This document shows, piece by piece, positions 56,701-64,000 of a stretch of DNA of 64,000 bases (position 1 is the stretch's first letter; each line of letters begins with the position of its first letter). The position numbers were made by a program, and so were the translations under genes. Source of the DNA: Tyto alba (lineage: Eukaryota > Chordata > Aves > Strigiformes > Tytonidae). The notes under the pieces are model-generated. The model was not told the origin of the DNA and ran no database searches. It was given only the letters and a program-made list of their open reading frames with translations. The stretch lies in the NCBI RefSeq assembly GCF_018691265.1, contig NW_024881279.1, forward strand, positions 4,989,243 to 5,053,242, given 5' to 3'.

Positions 56701-59700
56701 ACTTTCCCCAGTCTTGTGGTACCCAGCCGGGCTGGCACATGTGGCCTCCACCCTGGCAGAGGCAGGATGGGAGCACAGTGCCCATGTACCACATCATGCT
56801 CAGCTCTATGGACCACACTTGGCTGCTCTGCGGAGAGCTGGGTCTGTCTCGCATGCAAACAGCACTTTTGTAAAGCGTCGATATATCTCTTGAATAAACA
56901 GTAGCTTGGTGACTGCCTTTGGAGAGCAGTTCAGTGTTCTTCTCACTTCTCATCTGATATTTCTTTTTTCAAAGTCTGGACTCCTTCCTCAGGTTGTGGG
57001 AATGTTCAGGTTCAGATCTGCAGTATGTGGGCTGGCCTCTCTCCAGTTGTTTAACAGATGATTGCTTTGAATAGGATTATCTTGGACAGGCAGAGAATCA
57101 TCTCTGCAGTGCCGGGGCCACCTCTGCCCTGGGAGGGGAGAGCGACCAGACCATGATGTGAGATGCTCATCTTGCCTTGCTGGCCAGTGTCTCCTCCAGA
57201 CAGCCTATTCAGGCTCTGGAGCTGTGATCCGATCTTTAAGAGCTATTAAGTCCTTGGTCCTTAAGAATGATTGATTACCAGATAAACCTCCTTGTAATGA
57301 GCCTCTTTACCTTTAGGACCTACCAAAGTTTGGGAGAAAACCTGTTATGTGTCTTGCTGCTTGGTGACTCAGGAGCCTGGAGGTAAATAAGTCCTTAGCT
57401 TTTAAGTGCACAACATTTTATTGTATCACAGGATTGCAGCTTCACTGGTCTGAAATCTGCCTGCTGCCTCTCATTTGGCTGCTGCAGGCATGGAAAGCCA
57501 CAGGGAGCCTGCAATCGTGTTGTGGACCAGCTCCTGAGGGCAGCAGACACTGTCTGAGCCAACCCCTCTGCAAATTGGGAGCTTCAGCGTTGCAGGCTGC
57601 TAGGGAAAGGGAAAACCAGATGGGCTCCAACAAACGTAATGCTGCCAAGCTCCTTGTTGTTGCCAGGCTGGCTGTTGCATCCTTGCCCACTGTTCATCCA
57701 CTTCTGATGATGCCAAGGGTAACCTGCTGAGCACTTGTGGCACTCATGTCAAATGTCCTATGTGGGTGCTGGCCAACTTCCTGGAGATGTTTCAGTTTGT
57801 GGCTGACACCCCTACAGATAATTTCCACAGTTTTTCTGAAGTGCTTGATGCTGGCAGTTTTTAGAAGGTAGTTGGCCAACAAGGGGGCCACATTTTGTGC
57901 TGCTGTCATGCTGGAACTGGGAAAAGCAGAGGGAAAAGGAAGAGAAAGACCTTTCTGGGTCTGTGCTCACTTTGGCTGTGGGTTCCAGCAACACAGCAGG
58001 GTTGAAACCTGGTACAGCTTGTTGGAAGAGGGCATGCAAGGTTTTGCTGAATCTGTGCAGATATGTGAATTTGGAGATAGTGATTTTTAAGGATCCCTTT
58101 TACGACTTCTCTGTTGGATTCATGGGGACCAAGTCCTCTGGAGACCAGGGTGAGAAATCAACATTCACCCAAGATGGCACTGCTGTAGGGGCAATGCCAA
58201 TGCCATCAGTGGGAGCTGGCACTGGTTGAGCAGATCAGTCAGGAAGAAGTGGATATGAGAAAAGCCAAATAACCTCGGTTTACAATGAGAGAGGTGGTAA
58301 AAGATATGGCCTGAACAGGACTTTGGGCTATACTAAGAGAGGGAGGAAAGGAAAGAATCAGAGAAATGTCATAAGGACAAACCAAAAAGGTTTTGAAACA
58401 GCCTCAGTGTGTGGTCAAGAGTGACATGTTAATCACAGTTAACTGCTCAATTACGGGCTTTGTCAGGGGCAATGGAGTGGAGGTGGCTCCGCTCTGCAGA
58501 GATGACAGCCCAGGTGGGGACCTTGGACACTGCCAACAGCCCAAAGGTCTCTTCCCAAAATATGGAGTAAAGCATTTTTCTCCCTCACATCACCCTCCTG
58601 TGAGCTGAGCCGGTTCTAGGCCAGCCTTCCATTCCAGCCAGCTTGAACCTGGCATTTGGGTAAAGCAAACTGTGGAGACAGATAAACTCTGAGGGGTCTC
58701 GTGAAAATAAAAGAACAGTTGAGATAGATGATGATTCAAAAGGACGTTGTCCTCTGGGTGCACCCTGTCCCCAGTGTGAATATTAACTCTCTTAATGAGA
58801 GAGGTGCCGTGTCAGACTTGACATTTCAGGTTGATAATGAGTATTTTATTACCTTCCTATCACTAAAAACAAGAAGAAAATTCTTTTCTTTTAGCCTCCT
58901 CAGTTCTTTAATCTAGGAGTCCTCCTCGGTCAGATGTGCATAGACTTTGTGAATCAGGAGCAAAGTCTCCAGCTTCTCTCCCACAGGCTTTAATCCCTTC
59001 TTTTGTTTCACCATGTGGTTGTGTAAGCAGTTCCCTTGAGAACAGGGCTCCAAGAATATATAATTAAATCAAAAGTTCGGCATAATAAGTGATCTTATCA
59101 CTTTGCTGGGCTTTTTTCAGGTCTTTGTGTGATATTCCTAGGCCACTCATTTGAAGTTATTTAATTACAATGCCCCCACAATAGAGCTGGGGCCTTGGAT
59201 TTTTTATTTTTTTTTTTAATGTCATGTTATATCATGTGTTATGATGCTTTGTGCACCAGGTGACCTAGGAGGGGCTGACAACCCTTCAGGACTGTCACTG
59301 ATAAAGCTGACTCTGCAGAGATTGTTTTTGCTATGAGTAATTACCAGGGAGAAACTTCTCTTCAAGCCCTAACAAAGCAAGTAGTTGAACCCCAAAATAG
59401 CTGTCACCGTCAAGCTGGGTGCTGGACCCCACTGAGGACTGTGCCCTACTGGAGGCAAGAATAAAGGAGAAAGCAAAATCCTGTGAAAACTCCCATTCCC
59501 AGAGAGCTTTCCTGTGTCCCGTGCTGCTCAGAGCGCTGTGCCTTCTTCTGACGTCTGTGGGCGGTGGAGGTGTGTGGCTGCCGTGACCTCCATGGGGTGG
59601 GACGGTTGCCCAACACAGGTTCCTCAGTAGGTTGAACCTCTCCATTGTTCAGCTGGGAGTGCGATGAGGTATCAGGGTGCAACCCTCACCCTTGAGAAGC

Positions 59701-60639
59701 CTCAGGGCCTGAGTTGACTAGGTGTGAATTGTTTAAGTACTTCAAGATGAAGATAAGATATGGAGATGTAAAAAACTCTATTAGAAACCTGTCATCTATT
59801 GAAGTGCATTCTAGGTAATGGAATATATGTTTAGGATGGAGCTAAAATTGATAGGAAATCAGTGTTTGTAAAAGTCCCCCCTCTAGACTGTTTTCAAATC
59901 ACCCAAGCACCTCACCTTTCTGCATCCTTCAGTGACGAAATAATTTTGACAACTGACCTGCATCTCCTCCCTCAGGAATGTGCAATATGATTGAGAACGA
60001 TGTGAAATGAAATGTGAGTGCAGTATCACAAAGGAAGGCATTAGTGTGGTGTAGTAGTATGATTACATGGTGGCATGGCAGCATGCGCGACAGGGTGCTT
60101 TCAAAACCCCCAAGCATGTTTTGGTTTGCCTTTTTTTTTTTTTTTTTTTTTTAAAGGAAGAGTATTCTTTCAACCCTCATCTCCATTCTAGCTGCTGGTC
60201 CATTCGTGGCTGTGGGTCTGCTGGGGAGGCGGGAGCTGCACTGCCATGAGCAGGGTGAGGGATGGGTATGGATAACTTTCAATCTCGGGGAGGATTAGAA
60301 GGATCCACCAGCCAGGTGGAAGTAGGAGTACTGGCTTCAACCAGGCTTCCCCCAGCTAGATAATATTTTCTTAAATGCAGACAAGCTGTATTTTCCCTTT
60401 TTTTTTTACTCTTTTGCCCTGTAAAATGTCAGGGAGCACTCTGCATATCTGAAGTTGTAGGCTTTCAAACATTATGCAATATGCGATGGGCTTTTAAACT
60501 GATCTGTTTGCTTGAAAAACCTTCAGTCTCTCAGCAAAAATTGCCCCCAGGAAACCCTTCCCCCAATTTAAAGAGCAAATTTGTTTTGAGAGCTTCAGCA
60601 ATGCCAGCACTATCTCTGGGCATGGCAGTTGGTGGAAAT
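53778..60639. other. Non-coding flank; no exon recognised
   Basis: Unique sequence. Two neighbouring minus-strand open stretches (54700-55050 and 54938-55201) overlap in different frames and are unrecognised. An inverted repeat AAGTGAT-CTT-ATCACTT lies at 59087-59103 in an AT-rich block. A poly-T tract lies at 60130-60152. No splice-bounded exon with a recognisable domain was found. Confidence 0.45.
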
Positions 60640-60710
60640 AGTTCTGCTTTCCGTTGGCTATGTGACTTGGGGTAAAACCTCTCTCTTATTTTAATCCATC
60701 AACTGAGAAT
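60640..60710 (+). mobile_element. Possible MIR-like SINE relic
   Basis: GGCTATGTGACTTGGGGTAA followed by CCTCTCTCTTATTTTAATCC and CATCAACTGAGAA follows the MIR core layout (AGCTGTGTGACCTTGGGCAA, then CCTCTCTG and TCATCTGTAAAA). Short and diverged, so only moderately supported. Confidence 0.4.
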
Positions 60711-63700
60711 CTGCTGATTGATTTCCCGTAACTGCCCTGGCTTGGTTTGCTGCGCACCTGAGCCTGGAGCTGATTTTTGGAGCTCCATCCCCTCGCTACG
60801 CTCAAGCAGAAAGCCCTTGGTCTAAAAGTCAGGTGCTAATGAAATAATAACTGAACAGAGATTATCATACACTTCCAGTGCCATTTTCAGGTCTCATTTT
60901 GTTGCTTTTCTTGGAATGCTGCTCCATTTACTAACTTCTTATTTGCTTTGCTTCCAGCTTGCTTACCCATCATCACTAATTACAGAACAAACAATTGCAA
61001 TAATACAGTACTGAATAGCAACTTTTTTTTTTTTTTTTTTTTTGTGTAGGTGCACCTGGTTCAAACATTTAAGATAAATGGGAGTGACTTTCCAACTCTC
61101 CTCTCCTTTGCCTAGCAGCAGAATTTCCATCAATCTACTCTGGGATGGTATGAGCAGGCAGCAAGAAGTTTTGCCAGGTAGGCAGAAGGAAAAGGTGTTC
61201 TGACATCTCCTATAAAGACAGAGTTCAAGGGTTACTGCTGAACACCATCTCCTCCCATTTTTAATTTCCACTCCCAGGCCCCTTGACTTTGTGCTGGCGT
61301 TATTGTGAGCAGTTGTCTGTGATCCTGGTTTTGGCTGAGCTGAAACTCATTACAGCAAGCCTTAGTATGACACTAAATTCATAACTTCAGCATTAATTCA
61401 GAAAAAGGAGAAATTCAGAAGAGAGGCTAAAACTTTTCCTGTATCAGTGCCCTTGGGTTAAGTGTAAGCACAGCTTCACTGATTCTGCTGAGGCTCTGTG
61501 TAATTTTATGCATCCACATAAGAGTATCTCTTCAATCTGGATTTGGAATTACAATGGAACAAAAAGCAATGTAAATCCACTATTAAGTACATCGACAAAA
61601 ACACCTCACAAATGAAGCTTAAATAACCCTTAACATCTACCTGGAAATAGGAAATTACCTATTGTAAGTGAAATAGATGTTGATATAAAGCATTTAATTA
61701 AAATGGAATTAGTGTTTCAGTTAATCTTTCTGTATTTCCTTTCAGTGTTGTATGTGGTTGGGCAAAGACATGTCCCTGCCTGGACTGGGAATGGCTCTGA
61801 CTGGGGACCGGCTTCCACCTTGGATCTACACAGTCTTTATGACCTTTCTTTTTTTTTTTTGTATTTTGACCAATGTAATACAATTCAGGAGAAGAGTTTG
61901 CTTTCAGTGAATTATCATAATTTTACATTTTTTAAAAAAAATCCTCTTTTACTCTAATGATAACCAGTGCCTCCACCCTCTGGAGTTACTAGCATTTCTG
62001 AAAAGCAGGTGTACAATTCTGCTACAAGTCTACTTACAGGGAGATATGATCTGATTAATGGAGACAAGCCCTGAGTCACCCACTTAACTTGTTTGATGTT
62101 ATTTTGGTGTAGTGCTAACTAGTTGTGCACTAGGATAAATCACGAGTCACTTTCTGAGGATGCAAGCATCCGCCATTTGCAAGACTGCAATGAATCACCC
62201 TCTCTGCCTATTCAAATGGACCATTACAATTATTGCCAACTCTGGAAATAATAAAAACATTTGAATCAGGTCTCAGAAAATTGTGAATTTAGCTCAAAGG
62301 TCTTGAGATCTTCCTCCACTGGTGGGAGGAAGGTGTATATACCTTGTCTTTTCATTCCTCAGCCTTCATCTTAGAAGTAGGGTAGTTTTTTTCTGCAGTT
62401 GGCCTGGGTAGAAATATGCCTTTGGAGAAAGAAAGGTCAAGCTGCTCGCCTCTCCATGTGTCTCCAGCAGATGAGGATTTAAGAAAAATGCCAAATATAG
62501 GTGTCACTTCATAGATGCATGAAAGCAGCTTTGTTCAGTGCAGAGGATTGGGAATGAGTAAATGCAGTGGTGCATCTTGCAGATTTGACAGCTATCAGGC
62601 AAAGAAGATCTCTGTCCCCAAATGATGGGGACCAGGTGGGGTGAGATGCAGCATTTGCACAGTGTCCCCTCGAGCTCCTCCTTTCAGAGTCCATCTGTCT
62701 GGGTACCTTGTGCATCCGTCACCTCTGTCCCAGGACTCCCCTCTTGCTCTCCCAGGGCTTGCAAAGCAAAGGTGTGAGCAAACACCTGAACAAAGTTAAC
62801 AAGAGAGAAAGTTTCTGCGGATTTCAGTGTCCCAGAAGAGGGTGAAATGCTCTGTGTGTGCCAGCTCACTGCAAAGTGGGTGTCTGGCACCTGGACACTA
62901 AATTGCATCACAAAAGTAAATGTGGATGCTGGGAAGGCTCATGGGAAAAGGAGGAGATGTGTGACTTTCAAAGTGTGATACCAGTGCTTCAGATGTTTCC
63001 TTTGTGTGGTCACCCAGTGGGACACGGGCTGATTCGGGGTGCTCATCCTTTTGTGTCAGACTCTCCCTTTGGTTTGCTGTATCCATGCTGGTTCTCTGTG
63101 TCCATAACTGGAAGGACACATCTGATATAGATATAAGAAGGTCTCTGTTTCTGATTTTGACACTTTGCATGCCGTGAAGCAACTATGAAACGCCAGTCCT
63201 GCTGCCCCTGGACCCGTGCAGTAACTACCAGCATCTCGTGATTGCAAGAGCTATGGTGAAATGCTGGACTGCAGCAAGGAAACGCCTGAAATGAGGTGAT
63301 ATCCTGAGCCTGACGAGGGCATGCTGAGGCCAGGCAGGAGAAAAGCCTGGGTGAGTGGAGAAGGAAGGACATGCTCTCCTTGGCGGCCGTTCTCTTGCAC
63401 ACCAGGAGTGGGAATCGTGCGTTGTTCTTGGGTCACGGCTCCGCCTCGCAGGAACAGCTTTCATCACCTGGCCCCAGTGTTTCCCCAAGAGTTAAAGACA
63501 TCAACATGCTGGGACGTGTCCACAGCCTCCAGAGGTGAAGGAAAGACCAGGGCTGGGGTGGAGCTACCTGTGCCTCTGCCACTGCAATATTTCACAGGGC
63601 ACGGCACCGACAAGGGCTCTTTATCCCCACGCTGGCTGCTTGTGCTGCTAGAGGAGGGTGCACAGGCTGTGTGCTGTGTGGGTGCTCCCCTGCACCCACC

Positions 63701-64000
63701 CGAGGTCCTGTGAGAGCTGCCCCGGTGTCTGACCTTCCCTGGTGCCGCTGATCTCTGGTGATATCTCGCCCGGTGATGGTGCACCCACATGGTGCAGAAG
63801 AAGCAGGGAGTCCTCTGCATTCAGAGGAGGGGGTCTCTGTGTACAGCTCCTAAACTTCAGCTGGGTTTGGGGCTGGAGCTCGGGTGCTCCTCTACCACGT
63901 GAGGGTGCCTGCCAGGCTGGGTGCTGCAGAAGCGATGGGTGGAGAAACCTCTGCAGATGCCGACAGAATTTACATGTGAGATAAACTCTGAGCTGCACTG
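60711..64000. other. Non-coding flank to window end
   Basis: AT-rich sequence to about 62.6 kb, GC-richer from 62.6 to 64 kb. It contains a poly-T tract at 61022-61043. Overlapping open frames in the last kilobase on both strands show no domain. No exon of the next upstream gene is visible before the window ends. Confidence 0.45.

Overview
This is a vertebrate, almost certainly bird, nuclear locus built around one protein-coding gene, PITX1, on the minus strand. The evidence for a vertebrate is a three-exon bicoid-class homeobox gene with long introns, CpG-rich islands and no operon structure. The evidence for a bird is a young CR1 LINE fragment (about 53.66 kb) whose CR1 3' terminus carries the ATTCTATGAT-type tail typical of avian CR1, an older CR1 relic at 27.6 kb, and very few other interspersed repeats. 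I cannot name the species.

Layout. 1-0.9 kb is 3' flank. 0.9-2.6 kb is the PITX1 3' UTR, with a proximal and a possible distal polyadenylation signal. The three coding exons lie at 2588-3127, 5781-5986 and 8864-9026. They join in frame into a 302-residue protein with an N-terminal acidic/serine region, a K50 homeodomain and a C-terminal OAR motif. Both introns contain GC-rich sequence interrupted by AT-rich islands with bicoid-type TAATCC sites. A TATA-like element at 9312-9318 is the best candidate for the proximal promoter.

From 9.3 to 18.7 kb the upstream flank is a chain of CpG-rich blocks. It holds several promoter-like structures that no coding gene explains: three CRE-type sites at 21-22 bp spacing (12.27-12.31 kb), two TATA boxes 31 bp apart on the plus strand (12.71-12.75 kb), a palindromic back-to-back TATA element (17.77 kb), five CACGCGTG palindromes (18.02-18.17 kb), and a consensus splice donor pointing toward PITX1 (18.19 kb). 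I infer that this block holds distal or divergent promoters, for example for an upstream PITX1 exon or a non-coding RNA. Within it is a 20-bp minisatellite (13.2-13.6 kb).

From 18.7 to 64 kb composition drops to ordinary levels and I find no protein-coding exon. The stretch contains CR1 fragments, a few MIR-like SINE relics, and a clear fossil of a Ty3/gypsy-like integrase (33.96-34.44 kb, minus strand) with the D-D-35-E spacing still measurable. It also contains scattered AT-rich blocks with homeodomain-type motifs that look like candidate conserved regulatory elements. A gene-poor flank of this size fits the known biology of PITX1, whose hindlimb, pituitary and jaw expression depends on distant enhancers. 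The assignment of any specific enhancer is inference and needs alignment to other genomes.
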